33,257 bases of DNA from Mycobacterium sp. GTDB lineage: Bacteria; Actinomycetota; Actinomycetes; Mycobacteriales; Mycobacteriaceae. Where the stretch lies: positions 14,402 to 47,658 of the forward strand of contig PLSK01000226.1 in NCBI GenBank assembly GCA_003165155.1, in the 5' to 3' direction. Below the pieces are notes generated by a model, which ran no database searches, was not told the DNA's origin, and was given only the letters and a program-made list of their open reading frames with translations. Numbering within the stretch: the stretch's first letter is position 1; each line of letters begins with the position of its first letter. The translations under genes and the position numbers were made by a program. This document shows, in pieces, positions 9,249 through 18,487 of this stretch.

Positions 9249-10430
9249 TCAAATCATCGCCCGCAGCGGACCCTGCGGGTCGACGCCCAGTGAGCTGAGT
9301 GCCGAGGCATGGTAGACGGTTCCGGGAACGTGGATGGCATGCGCCAAACCAGTGTGCGCGTCACGCCAATACCGCTGCAACGGCTTGTCCATCCGCATCG
9401 CGTTTCCGCCGGATCGGCCGAAGATCTCGTCGACGGCCGACACGGCCCGCCACACCGCGCGCACCTGGGTGCGCCGACCGGCGGCGCGGTCCTCGAAGGA
9501 CACCTCCTTGCCGGCATCGACCATGTCGTAAATCTTGTCGGCGTTGGCCAGCAGTTCCTGGCGGGCGGCGTTGATGTCGGCGGCGGCCTCACCGATTGCA
9601 TACATGACGTACGGGTCGTCTTTGATCGCGACGCCGCTGGAATTGACACGCTCGCGCTGATAGTCCAGGTGTGCGGCCAGTGCGCCTTCGGCGATGCCGA
9701 TCACCGCCGACGAGATACCCAGCGGGAACATCGTCGACCATGGCATCAGGTACAGCGTCTCGGTCATCCCGGCCTTGCGCTGGGCCGTGCCGTCCATCAC
9801 TTCCAGCGCGTCCATAGTGCGGTAGGACGGCACGAAGGCGTCCTTGACGATGACGTCCTTGGACCCGGTTCCGCGCAGTCCCACCACATTCCACGAGTCC
9901 GGCACGATCTCGTAGTCCTTGCGGGGCAGGATCATGTGCAGCATCTGTGGCGGCATCAGCGGCTTGCCGTCGGCGTCGCCGATCATCGCACCCAGGATGA
10001 TCCAGTCGCACGCGTCGGTGCCCGAGCTGAACTGCCAGCGGCCATTGAAGACGTACCCGCCATCGACTGGTTTGGCAACGCCTTGCGGCGCGTATGGCGA
10101 GGCGACCCAAGTGTCGATGTCCTGGGCCCACACCTCGTCGGCGACGCGGGGGTCGGCGTAGGCCAACTGGTAGGGATGCACGCCGACGACGCCGTTGATC
10201 CAGCCCGCCGCCGGGTCCAGCGCGGCGGTCGCCATGACCGTCTCGGCGAATTCCCGCGGGTGCACCTGCAATCCGCCGTAGGCCTTGGGTTGCAGCAGCC
10301 GGATGGAGCCGATCGCCTTCATGCTTTTGACGGTCGCGTCGGGCAGCTGACCCAGCTGTTCTGCCTCCCAGGCCTGTTCGCGCAGTTGGTCGGCAATGTC
10401 GGTGACCCTGTCGAGTACCCGCTCGCTCAT
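9249..10430 (-). CDS. Acyl-CoA-dehydrogenase-fold flavin-dependent monooxygenase (HsaA-like)
   Basis: 393-aa ACAD-fold protein: MSERVLDRVTDIADQLREQAWEAEQLGQLPDATVKSMKAIGSIRLLQPKAYGGL...; AFVPSYRTMDA; C-terminal RSGGNAMRMDKPLQRYWRDAHTGLAHA. Confidence 0.85.
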   Translation of the reverse strand: MSERVLDRVTDIADQLREQAWEAEQLGQLPDATVKSMKAIGSIRLLQPKAYGGLQVHPREFAETVMATAALDPAAGWINGVVGVHPYQLAYADPRVADEVWAQDIDTWVASPYAPQGVAKPVDGGYVFNGRWQFSSGTDACDWIILGAMIGDADGKPLMPPQMLHMILPRKDYEIVPDSWNVVGLRGTGSKDVIVKDAFVPSYRTMDALEVMDGTAQRKAGMTETLYLMPWSTMFPLGISSAVIGIAEGALAAHLDYQRERVNSSGVAIKDDPYVMYAIGEAAADINAARQELLANADKIYDMVDAGKEVSFEDRAAGRRTQVRAVWRAVSAVDEIFGRSGGNAMRMDKPLQRYWRDAHTGLAHAIHVPGTVYHASALSSLGVDPQGPLRAMI

Positions 10431-10534
10431 GTGTACGTCCTAACCTAAGGGGCTGTTCATGGTGTACCGCAGTCGATACCGCGCACCGGCTTTAATCCCG
10501 GTCAGTGGACCGAATTCGGGGCTGCCGGCGAAAG

Positions 10535-10837
10535 TCAGTACTCGATGTGCACGTCATCACTCACCGGTCGCGCCTGGCATCCCAGGATGAGGCCATCGGC
10601 AAGGTCGTCGGGTTCGAGAATGTCACACTGGGCCATCTCCACCCGCCCGGAAATGACCGTGGCCACGCACGAGCCGCAATGGCCTTCGCGGCAGGAATGG
10701 GGCACGTTGATGCCCGCGTCCAGCATGGTGTCCACCAGAGTCCTGTCCCGGGGCCACGACAGGCGGTGGTGGGCGCCGTCCAAGTCGACCGTGGCTGAGG
10801 CATCGGTGATGGAGTCGATACGTACGACTTCTGACAT
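10535..10837 (-). CDS. Stand-alone plant-type [2Fe-2S] ferredoxin resembling the C-terminal domain of KshB-type reductases
   Basis: CREGHCGSC...C cluster-binding pattern; LVDTMLDAGINVPHSCREGHCGSC, DILEPDDLADGLILGCQARPVSDDVHIEY. No FAD/NAD domain in the ORF. Confidence 0.88.
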   Translation of the reverse strand: MSEVVRIDSITDASATVDLDGAHHRLSWPRDRTLVDTMLDAGINVPHSCREGHCGSCVATVISGRVEMAQCDILEPDDLADGLILGCQARPVSDDVHIEY

Positions 10838-10880
10838 GCCACGATTGTCGCCGGGGCACATTGGCGGTTCATCACCGTTG

Positions 10881-10924
10881 CCCGGTGGTCGGGACGCTTC
10901 ACATGCAAGCGTCCAGTCACCGGG
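10881..10924. promoter_or_regulatory. Nested inverted repeat in the divergent ferredoxin/BVMO intergenic region
   Basis: CCCGGTG-gtcg-GGACGCTT-cacatgc-AAGCGTCC-agt-CACCGGG: perfect 8-bp inner and 7-bp outer arms. Confidence 0.65.
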
Positions 10925-10959
10925 AAACGGCGCGGGCCGGGGTTACGCGCCGACTTAGC

Positions 10960-12594
10960 GTGACCATTGTGAGCGTTGCGACCGACCAGCAGGTTGAACA
11001 AGACTTGGACGCGGTGGTTATCGGCGCCGGCTTCGCCGGCCTGTACGCGCTGCACAAACTGCGTTCCAAGGGGCTATCGGTACGGGTGTTCGAGTCTGCG
11101 CCCGACGTCGGCGGAACGTGGTATCACAACCGGTACCCGGGTGCGCGCTGCGATGTGGAGAGCGTCGACTATTGCTACTCGTTCTCCGCGGAGCTCGAGC
11201 AGGAGTGGAACTGGACCGAGAAGTACGCCACCCAGCCCGAGATCCTGCGCTACATCAACTGGGTGGCCGACAAACTCGATCTGCGCCGCGACGTCACCTT
11301 CAACACCAGGGTGGTTTCGGCCGTCCTCGACGAGACGACGCTGCACTGGACGGTTACCACCGACACCGGTGAGGTTGTCACCGCCCGGTTCTGCCTGATG
11401 GCCACCGGCCCGCTGTCGGCGGCGATGACGCCACCGTTTGATGGGCTGGACAGCTTCGCTGGGCAGATCTACCACACCGCGCACTGGCCACACTGTCCCG
11501 TCGACTTCACCGGTAAGCGTGTCGCCGTCATCGGTACCGGATCCTCGGGGGTCCAGTCTATTCCGATCATCGCAGAGCAGGCCGCCCATCTCTACGTTTT
11601 TCAGCGCACTCCGAACTACAGTGTCCCGGCTGGCAATAAGGCGCTGAGCGCCGACGAGCTCGCCGAGATCAAAGCCCACTACGCCGAGCGGCGGCGGCAG
11701 TCGTGGCGCAGCGGTGGCGGCTCACCGCATATCGCATACCCGAAGATGACCATGGAGGTCTCGCCCGAGGAGCGCCGCGCTCAGTTCGAGAAACGCTGGG
11801 AGCTCGGCGGCGTGCTGTTCTCCAAGACGTTCCCTGATCAGATGATCGACCCGGCCGCCAACGCCGAGGCCCGCAAGTTCTACGAGGAGAAAATCCGCAC
11901 CGTAATCGACGATCCCGATGTGGCCGAGCTGCTGATCCCATCCGACCACCCGATCGGGACCAAGCGAATCTGCACCGACACCAATTACTTTCAAACCTTC
12001 AACCGGCCGAACGTGACGCTGGTCAGCGTGCGCCAAACCCCGATCGAGTCGGTCGATGCGACAGGGATCAACACGACTGAAGCGCACTACGGCCTCGACA
12101 TCATCGTGCTGGCGACGGGATTCGACGCGATGACCGGGACGCTGGCCAAAATCGACATCGTCGGCCGGGACGGGCGGCGGCTGCGCGAGGACTGGGAGCA
12201 CGGCCCCCGGACCTACCTGGGGCTGGGTGTGGACGGATTCCCCAACCTGTTCCTGATCTCCGGGCCCGGCGCACCTGCGGTGCTGGCTAACATGGTGCTG
12301 CACGCCGAGGCGCACGTGAACTGGATCGCCGCGGCCATCGACTATCTCGGCGAACACGACTACAGCGCCATCGAAGCCAGTCCGGAAGCCGTCGGCAACT
12401 GGATCACCGAATGCGCCCAGCGCGCCGAGTCCACCCTGTTCACCCAGGCTAACTCCTGGTACATGGGCGCCAACGTGCCCGGCAAGCCGCGGGTGTTCAT
12501 GTTGTTCCTCGGGGGATTCTCCGTCTACAACGACATCTGCGCCGAGGTAGCCGAGGCGGGGTACAAGGGATTCACCCTGATCAAGTCGTCGTGA
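10960..12594 (+). CDS. Type I Baeyer-Villiger monooxygenase (cyclohexanone monooxygenase-like)
   Basis: GAGFAGLYAL, GGTWYHNRYPGARCDVES, fingerprint FAGQIYHTAHWP, GTGSSGVQ. Likely start is GTG at 10960 or 10969, not the listed TTG at 10861. Confidence 0.93.
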   Translation: MTIVSVATDQQVEQDLDAVVIGAGFAGLYALHKLRSKGLSVRVFESAPDVGGTWYHNRYPGARCDVESVDYCYSFSAELEQEWNWTEKYATQPEILRYINWVADKLDLRRDVTFNTRVVSAVLDETTLHWTVTTDTGEVVTARFCLMATGPLSAAMTPPFDGLDSFAGQIYHTAHWPHCPVDFTGKRVAVIGTGSSGVQSIPIIAEQAAHLYVFQRTPNYSVPAGNKALSADELAEIKAHYAERRRQSWRSGGGSPHIAYPKMTMEVSPEERRAQFEKRWELGGVLFSKTFPDQMIDPAANAEARKFYEEKIRTVIDDPDVAELLIPSDHPIGTKRICTDTNYFQTFNRPNVTLVSVRQTPIESVDATGINTTEAHYGLDIIVLATGFDAMTGTLAKIDIVGRDGRRLREDWEHGPRTYLGLGVDGFPNLFLISGPGAPAVLANMVLHAEAHVNWIAAAIDYLGEHDYSAIEASPEAVGNWITECAQRAESTLFTQANSWYMGANVPGKPRVFMLFLGGFSVYNDICAEVAEAGYKGFTLIKSS

Positions 12595-13394
12595 TGTCGG
12601 GATTGCTCGACAAGGTCGTGATGATCACCGGGGCCGCGCGGGGGAGCGGACGCGCGCACTGCGAGCGGTTCGCCGACGAGGGCGCCGACGTGATCGCACT
12701 GGATGCCGCCGCCGTTGCCGACGATCTGGGCGACACCGCTACCCGCGTGCGTGACCGGGGCCGGCGTTGTGTGGTCGGGTGTGCCGATGTGCGCGAGCTG
12801 ACCGCACTGATCTCGGCCGTCGATGCGGCTGTGGCCGAACTGGGTCACCTCGACGTCATCGTCGCCAATGCCGGCGTCCACACTGGCGGGGCGCCTACTT
12901 GGGAGCTCAGCGCACAATCCTGGCAGCAAACCCTCGACATCAACCTCACTGGTGTCTGGCACACGGTGAAGGCGGGAGTGCCCCACCTCGGCGCCGACGG
13001 TGGCTCGATCGTCATCATCAGTTCAACCAACGGACTGCGCGGTACCGTCAACACCGCGCACTACACCGCGAGCAAGCACGCGGTGGTTGGGCTCGCCCGC
13101 ACGCTGGCCAATGAGCTAGGGCATCAACGGATCCGGGTAAACACTGTGCACCCCGGCGCCGTCGGCACCGCAAGCCTGCTCAACGAGGAGACGTTCAAGC
13201 GGCTGCGGCCAGATCTGGGCAACCCGACCGTTGAGGACGCCGCGCAGGTGCTGACCGCGCGCAACCTTTTGCCCGTGCCGTGGGTCGAGCCGGTCGACGT
13301 CGCCAACGCGGCGGTGTTCCTGGCCTCCGATGCCGGACGCTACATCACCGGTACTCAACTCGTGGTCGACGCCGGATTGACCCAAAAGACATGA
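12591..13394 (+). CDS. SDR-family oxidoreductase, mycofactocin-coupled type
   Basis: TGAARGSGRAHCERFADEGADVIALD, ANAGVHTGG, HYTASKHAVVGL, VNTVHPGAV, LRPDLGNPT, NLLPVPWVEPVDVANAAVFLASDAGRYITGTQLVVDAG. Confidence 0.88.
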   Translation: MMSGLLDKVVMITGAARGSGRAHCERFADEGADVIALDAAAVADDLGDTATRVRDRGRRCVVGCADVRELTALISAVDAAVAELGHLDVIVANAGVHTGGAPTWELSAQSWQQTLDINLTGVWHTVKAGVPHLGADGGSIVIISSTNGLRGTVNTAHYTASKHAVVGLARTLANELGHQRIRVNTVHPGAVGTASLLNEETFKRLRPDLGNPTVEDAAQVLTARNLLPVPWVEPVDVANAAVFLASDAGRYITGTQLVVDAGLTQKT

Positions 13395-13461
13395 CGAGCC
13401 GGCGCCTGATGGACACGGTCGCGGTCATTGCGGGACAACACGGATAGATCCAAAGGACTTC

Positions 13462-14385
13462 ATGGGCGTATACGCAGTGACCGGGTCGGCGTCGGGGATG
13501 GGACGCCAGGCCGCGCAGAAACTACGGGCCGACGGTCACACGGTGATCGGCGTTGACCTACGCGAGGCCGAGGTGGTTGCCGATCTGTCGAGCGCCCCGG
13601 GTCGGCAAAGCGCGGCCGAGGCGGTCCTGGTCGCCAGCGACGGTCGACTCGATGGTGCGGTACTCGCGGCCGGCGTTGGCCCGACACCGGGCCCCGACAG
13701 CCCGACACGCATCTGCGAGGTCAACTACTCCGGCGTCGTCGACCTGCTGGCGGCATGGCGCTCGGCGTTCGCCGCGGCAGGCAACGCAAAAGTTGTTGTC
13801 GTTTCGAGCAATTCGACGACCACCGTCCCGCTGGTGCCCCGGCGTGCCGTGCGGGCGTTACTTGCGGGCGACCATGAGAAGGCCGTGCGGGCGGTGAGGT
13901 TGTTGTCCAGCGCGGCTCCGGCGATGGCCTACGCGGCCTCGAAGATCGCGGTTACCCGCTGGGTGCGCCGGCACGCCGTGACACCGGACTGGGCCGGCGC
14001 CGGTATCCGACTGAACGCGCTCGCCCCCGGGGCGATCATGACGCCGCTGCTGCAACGGCAACTCGCGACGCCGCGCGAAGCCAAAGCCATCCAGGGCTTC
14101 CCAGTACCGGTCGGCGGATTCGGCGATGCCGGGCAACTGGCGGACTGGATGCTGTTCATGCTATCGGACGCTGCGGACTTCCTTTGCGGCAGCGTGGTAT
14201 TCGTCGACGGCGGCTCGGATGCCTATCTGCGCGGTGACGACTGGCCGGCGCGCGTACCAGCCACGGGGTTGCCGTCCTACCTCTATCGGTTTGTCCGCCA
14301 CCGGCACCTGGTCGACAACCCCATGCCTGAGGTCTCGTCTGCACCGACGCGTCACAGGCGATGGATCTGGCCGATTGTGAGATAG
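13462..14385 (+). CDS. SDR-family dehydrogenase (3-alpha-hydroxysteroid dehydrogenase-like)
   Basis: VTGSASGMGRQAAQKLRADGHTVIGVDL, YAASKIAVTRWVRR, LNALAPGAIMTPLL, VVFVDGGSDAYLR. Confidence 0.82.
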   Translation: MGVYAVTGSASGMGRQAAQKLRADGHTVIGVDLREAEVVADLSSAPGRQSAAEAVLVASDGRLDGAVLAAGVGPTPGPDSPTRICEVNYSGVVDLLAAWRSAFAAAGNAKVVVVSSNSTTTVPLVPRRAVRALLAGDHEKAVRAVRLLSSAAPAMAYAASKIAVTRWVRRHAVTPDWAGAGIRLNALAPGAIMTPLLQRQLATPREAKAIQGFPVPVGGFGDAGQLADWMLFMLSDAADFLCGSVVFVDGGSDAYLRGDDWPARVPATGLPSYLYRFVRHRHLVDNPMPEVSSAPTRHRRWIWPIVR

Positions 14386-14418
14386 CCGACTTCCAGTCAG
14401 TGGGCAGCACGCGTCGAC

Positions 14419-14432
14419 CGCGAGCGCTCGCG
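14419..14432. repeat. 14-bp perfect palindrome CGCGAGCGCTCGCG
   Basis: Self-complementary sequence just after the SDR stop codon and before the hydratase pseudogene. Confidence 0.5.
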
Positions 14433-14499
14433 AGCCACGATGGTGCCGCGCGCGAGTGTTTGCAGATTCGAGAGGCGGTCAGATGCGGGCGAGGACGCT

Positions 14500-14970
14500 T
14501 TGGTGACCTATCGGGTGACTAGTGGCGTAGCCATGGTCACTATGAACCGGCCGCAATACCGCAATGCGCAGAACTAGGCCATGACCTACGGCTTGGATGC
14601 CGCGTTCGGCCGCGCTGTCGATAACGAGAATGTTCGTGTCATCGTGCTAGGCGGCAACGGTGAACATTTCAGCGCCGGCCACGATATTGGCACGCCGGAA
14701 CGCGACCATCATGTGCATTACGACAACCGTGCGGTGTGGTGGGATCACGTCGGAAAATCCGCAGGAGATCAGCGCTTCGCCCGGGAGGCGGAAGTCTATT
14801 TGGGAATGTGTCGGCGCTGGCGGGAGATTCCAAAGCCGATCGTCGCGATGATTCAGGGCGCCTGTATTGCCGGCGGTTTGATGCTCGATGAAAGATACTG
14901 CATGACAATCGCTTTCGGAGATATCACAAAGCTCACGGGACTGGGCTCTGTCCAGCTGAGTTTCAAGTAG
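14500..14970 (+). pseudogene. Decayed enoyl-CoA hydratase/isomerase (crotonase) gene
   Basis: VTYRVTSGVAMVTMNRPQYRNAQN*AMTYGLDAAFGRAVDN...HFSAGHDIGTPERD...KPIVAMIQGACIAGGLML is continuous across an in-frame TAG at 14575-14577. After GGLML the homology stops and the C-terminal part is missing. Confidence 0.85.
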
Positions 14971-14986
14971 AGAGAAGATCAAGAAC

Positions 14987-15964
14987 ATGTCCACCGCTTC
15001 GCCTGGCAAGGCGTCCGTAGCCATCGTCGGGTCGGGCAACATCAGCACCGACCTGCTGTACAAGCTCTTGCAATCGGAGTGGTTGGAGCCACGCTGGATG
15101 GTCGGCATCGACCCGAAGAGCGAGGGCCTGGCCCGCGCGCGCAAGCTCGGTTTGGAGACAAGCCATAAGGGTGTCGACTGGCTGCTGGCCCATTCGGAGA
15201 AACCCGATCTGGTCTTCGAGGCCACTAGCGCCTACGTGCATCGCGATGCCGCGCCGCGCTACGCCGAGGCCGGCATCCGAGCGATTGACCTGACCCCGGC
15301 CGCCGTGGGTCCCGCAGTGATCCCGCCGGCCAACCTGCGCGAGCACCTCGACGCCCCCAACGTCAATATGATCACCTGCGGTGGCCAGGCAACGATCCCG
15401 ATCGTCTACGCGGTGAGTCGCGCGTTGGTCGAAAAAGGGGGAGTGCCCTACGCAGAGATCGTCGCGTCGGTTGCCAGCGCATCGGCAGGCCCGGGAACCC
15501 GGGCCAACATCGACGAGTTCACCAAGACCACCAGCAAGGGCGTGGAGACCATCGGCGGCGCCAAGCGCGGCAAGGCGATCATCATCCTCAACCCAGCGGA
15601 CCCGCCGATGATCATGCGCGACACCATCTTCTGCGCCATTCCCGAGGACGCCGACCGCGAAGCTATCGCCCAGTCCATCAGGGACATGGTGGCGGAGGTT
15701 CAGACGTATGTGCCCGGCTACCGACTGCTCAACGAGCCGCAGTTCGACGACCCGTCCATGCACTCGGGAGGGCAGGCGGTGGTCACCACGTTCGTCGAGG
15801 TCGAGGGCGCAGGCGACTACCTTCCGCCGTACGCAGGCAACCTGGACATCATGACCGCGGCGGCTACCAAGGTCGGCGAAGAGATCGCGAAGGAATCCCT
15901 GGCTGCGGGCGATGAGCGCTTGCGCGAAGAGCAGACGACCACAGCCGGAGGAGCGCAAGCATGA
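14987..15964 (+). CDS. hsaG-like: Acylating acetaldehyde/propanal dehydrogenase (HsaG/MhpF-like)
   Basis: [78 protein letters not shown] catalytic Cys region. Confidence 0.93.
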   Translation: MSTASPGKASVAIVGSGNISTDLLYKLLQSEWLEPRWMVGIDPKSEGLARARKLGLETSHKGVDWLLAHSEKPDLVFEATSAYVHRDAAPRYAEAGIRAIDLTPAAVGPAVIPPANLREHLDAPNVNMITCGGQATIPIVYAVSRALVEKGGVPYAEIVASVASASAGPGTRANIDEFTKTTSKGVETIGGAKRGKAIIILNPADPPMIMRDTIFCAIPEDADREAIAQSIRDMVAEVQTYVPGYRLLNEPQFDDPSMHSGGQAVVTTFVEVEGAGDYLPPYAGNLDIMTAAATKVGEEIAKESLAAGDERLREEQTTTAGGAQA

Positions 15965-17019
15965 GCATCGACGAGATCTTCTTCAACGACGTGTGGGACG
16001 TGCGGATGACCGACACGTCACTGCGGGACGGGTCGCACCATAAGCGTCACCAGTTCACCAAGGACGAGGTCAGTTCCATCGTGGCCGCGCTGGACGCTGC
16101 GGGTGTCCCGGTCATCGAGGTGACCCACGGCGACGGCCTGGGCGGGTCCAGCTTCAACTACGGGTTCTCCAAGACGCCCGAACAGGAGCTCATCAAGCTG
16201 GCGGCTGAGACGGCGAAAGGGTCCAAGATCGCCTTCCTGATGCTGCCCGGCGTGGGCACCAAGGAGGACATCAAAGAGGCGCAGAACAACGGTGGTTCGA
16301 TCTGCCGCATCGCCACGCACTGCACCGAGGCCGACGTATCGATCCAGCACTTCGGGCTCGCTCGTGAACTCGGTCTGGAGACTGTCGGCTTCCTGATGAT
16401 GAGCCACACCATCCCGCCCGAGAAGCTCGCGCAGCAGGCCAGGATCATGGCCGACGCCGGCTGCCAGTGCGTCTACGTCGTGGACTCTGCTGGTGCGCTG
16501 GTGCTCGAAGGCGTGGCCGACCGTGTCTCCGCGCTGGTCGCCGAACTCGGTGACGACGCGCAGGTGGGTTTCCACGGCCACGAGAACCTGGGTCTAGGCG
16601 TCGCCAACAGTGTCGAGGCTGTCCGCGCTGGTGCCAAGCAGATCGACGGCAGCACCCGCCGGTTCGGTGCCGGTGCCGGCAATGCACCCGTCGAAGCCAT
16701 GATCGGGGTGTTCGACAAGATCGGCGTCAAGACGGGTATCGATTTCTTCGAGATCGCCGACGCAGCCGAGGACGTCGTGCGGCCCGCCATGCCCGCCGAA
16801 TGCCTGCTCGACCGCAACGCATTGGTCATGGGCTACTCGGGGGTGTACTCCAGCTTCCTCAAGCACGCCATCCGCCAATCGGAGCGCTACGGCGTCCCGG
16901 CGCACCACCTTCTGCACCGTGCGGGCCAGCGCAAGCTGATCGGCGGCCAAGAGGATCAACTGATCGATATCGCACTCGAGATCAAGCGGGAACAAGATGC
17001 CGCACCGTCGGTCCTCTGA
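15961..17019 (+). CDS. hsaF-like: 4-hydroxy-2-oxovalerate aldolase (HsaF/MhpE-like)
   Basis: [71 protein letters not shown] overlap with the dehydrogenase gene. Confidence 0.94.
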   Translation: MSIDEIFFNDVWDVRMTDTSLRDGSHHKRHQFTKDEVSSIVAALDAAGVPVIEVTHGDGLGGSSFNYGFSKTPEQELIKLAAETAKGSKIAFLMLPGVGTKEDIKEAQNNGGSICRIATHCTEADVSIQHFGLARELGLETVGFLMMSHTIPPEKLAQQARIMADAGCQCVYVVDSAGALVLEGVADRVSALVAELGDDAQVGFHGHENLGLGVANSVEAVRAGAKQIDGSTRRFGAGAGNAPVEAMIGVFDKIGVKTGIDFFEIADAAEDVVRPAMPAECLLDRNALVMGYSGVYSSFLKHAIRQSERYGVPAHHLLHRAGQRKLIGGQEDQLIDIALEIKREQDAAPSVL

Positions 17020-17123
17020 TGCCTGCGAAGATACCCGTTCCCATCGCGATGCAGATCGTGCGTATCTGGGGTTGTCCACGCCGCAGACCACAGAACCACT
17101 GCTTCAACAGTCAATTCTGATCC

Positions 17124-17990
17124 TTATTTACGGGTCAAGAAACCCAGCACGGTGCTTTCGAATGCCTCTTTGGCCTCGATCATCGCCCAATGCCCGGACT
17201 TGGGGAATATGTGCAGCTCCGCGTTGGGAATGGTGCGCATCGGGATGAGCGCCATGTCGGGCGGGCTCACCCGGTCGTCTCGGCCCCACGTCAGCAGGGT
17301 GGGTGCCGCCACCTTGTGCATCATTGCCCAAGGCATCGGCCTGTCGGCGGCTTCCATCGCGGCCGTCATCGCGGCGAAGGCGGCCTTTCCGTACATGCGG
17401 CGCGCGGCGGCCAGCGTCTCCGCGTCGGTGGCCAGCTGCCAGCGTTCCTCGATGAGTTCGTCGGTGACCAGGGACTGGTCGTACACCATCGACTTGAGCC
17501 AGTCGACGAGCCGTTGCCGAGTGGGGTCCTCGGTGAACTCCTGCAGCAATCGGATGCCCTCGCTGGGGCTTGGGCTGAAGATGTTGGTGCCGATCCCGCC
17601 GATGGTCACCAGCCGGTCGATGCGGCCGGGATTCTGGATGGCGAAGTTGATGCCCACGCCGCCGCCCATCGAGTTGCCGACGATGTGCACCCTGTCCACG
17701 CCGAGTGCGTCCAGGAACGGTGCCACCGCGCCTTGGGCAGTGACCATCGGATGGCCGCCGAAGTCGGGGCTGACGCCGAAGCCGGGGAATTCCAGGATCA
17801 GGCAGCGGAAATGTTCGGCGAACGTGGGCAGGACCCCCCGAAAGTTGCGCCAGCCAGTAACCCCGGGGCCCGAACCGTGCAGGAACAGCAGCACCGGACC
17901 GGAATCAGCGCCGCAGTCGTAATAGCGCAGGACGCCTTGAGGAGTGGCGACGTCGCGGAGATCATTGGTGTTGGTCACGGATGTCACCAT
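17124..17990 (-). CDS. Alpha/beta hydrolase, meta-cleavage-product hydrolase-like (HsaD/BphD/MhpC family)
   Basis: FLHGSGPGVTGWRNF, GNSMGGGVGINFAIQNP nucleophile elbow, WGRDDRVSP, SGHWAMIE. Confidence 0.88.
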   Translation of the reverse strand: MVTSVTNTNDLRDVATPQGVLRYYDCGADSGPVLLFLHGSGPGVTGWRNFRGVLPTFAEHFRCLILEFPGFGVSPDFGGHPMVTAQGAVAPFLDALGVDRVHIVGNSMGGGVGINFAIQNPGRIDRLVTIGGIGTNIFSPSPSEGIRLLQEFTEDPTRQRLVDWLKSMVYDQSLVTDELIEERWQLATDAETLAAARRMYGKAAFAAMTAAMEAADRPMPWAMMHKVAAPTLLTWGRDDRVSPPDMALIPMRTIPNAELHIFPKSGHWAMIEAKEAFESTVLGFLTRK

Positions 17991-18049
17991 GCCACGTCGC
18001 CATCATGACGAGGGGTGTCGCTCCCGCAGAGCGGGCCTCCCCAAACGTG

Positions 18050-18487
18050 CTAGTGCCGAGCCATGGCTGACTCGGGGGCCGCCCAATCGGTCGACACTTT
18101 GCGGTGCTTGATCAGCCAGGTGTCGCCGATGGGCACCAGGGTGTCGCGGTAGCGGCCGAAATGATCGAGCCCGATGTGGGTGACCACCGTGAAGTAACAC
18201 GACACGAGCGCCTGGTCGGGAGTCACGGCGGTGAACAACACGTTGGCCAGGTTGTGCCGCACCACGGGCTTGACGTCGCCCATGCTGGAGATCTTTCCGC
18301 TGACCCCGCCGAGGAACGCCACGATCTCGGACCGGCCGTGTAGTTCGGCGCCGCCGCGTATCTCGAGTACGCCGTCCGTGCAGAACGTCTCCGCCAGGCC
18401 CTCGAGCCGGCCGGAGTCGCCCGACCATTTGTAGCGCGCAAGGGTGTCCCGGATTTGCTCGCGGGCGCTCAGTTCCCAGATCTCCAC
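18050..18487 (-). CDS. SnoaL-like / NTF2-fold family protein
   Basis: MEIWELSAREQIRDTLARYKWSGDSGRLEGLAETFCTDGVLEIRGG...GRSEIVAFLGG...VVRHNLANVLFTAVTPDQALVSCYFTVVTHIGLDHFGRYRDTLV. Confidence 0.8.
   Translation of the reverse strand: MEIWELSAREQIRDTLARYKWSGDSGRLEGLAETFCTDGVLEIRGGAELHGRSEIVAFLGGVSGKISSMGDVKPVVRHNLANVLFTAVTPDQALVSCYFTVVTHIGLDHFGRYRDTLVPIGDTWLIKHRKVSTDWAAPESAMARH

Noticed and set aside
9309-10448. 379-aa plus-strand ORF antisense to the HsaA-like gene
   Set aside because: Composition typical of a shadow ORF; the minus-strand protein is a recognisable ACAD-fold enzyme.
10861-10959. N-terminal extension of the second BVMO in the ORF track
   Set aside because: MAVHHRCPVVGTLHMQ... 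is not BVMO-like and lies over the intergenic palindrome; GTG at 10960/10969 is a better start.
14963-15958. 331-aa minus-strand ORF opposite hsaG-like
   Set aside because: Shadow of a well-recognised acetaldehyde dehydrogenase.
18023-18035. CCCGC-AGA-GCGGG mini hairpin between SnoaL and hydrolase genes
   Set aside because: Only 5-bp arms without a T run; not enough to call a terminator.
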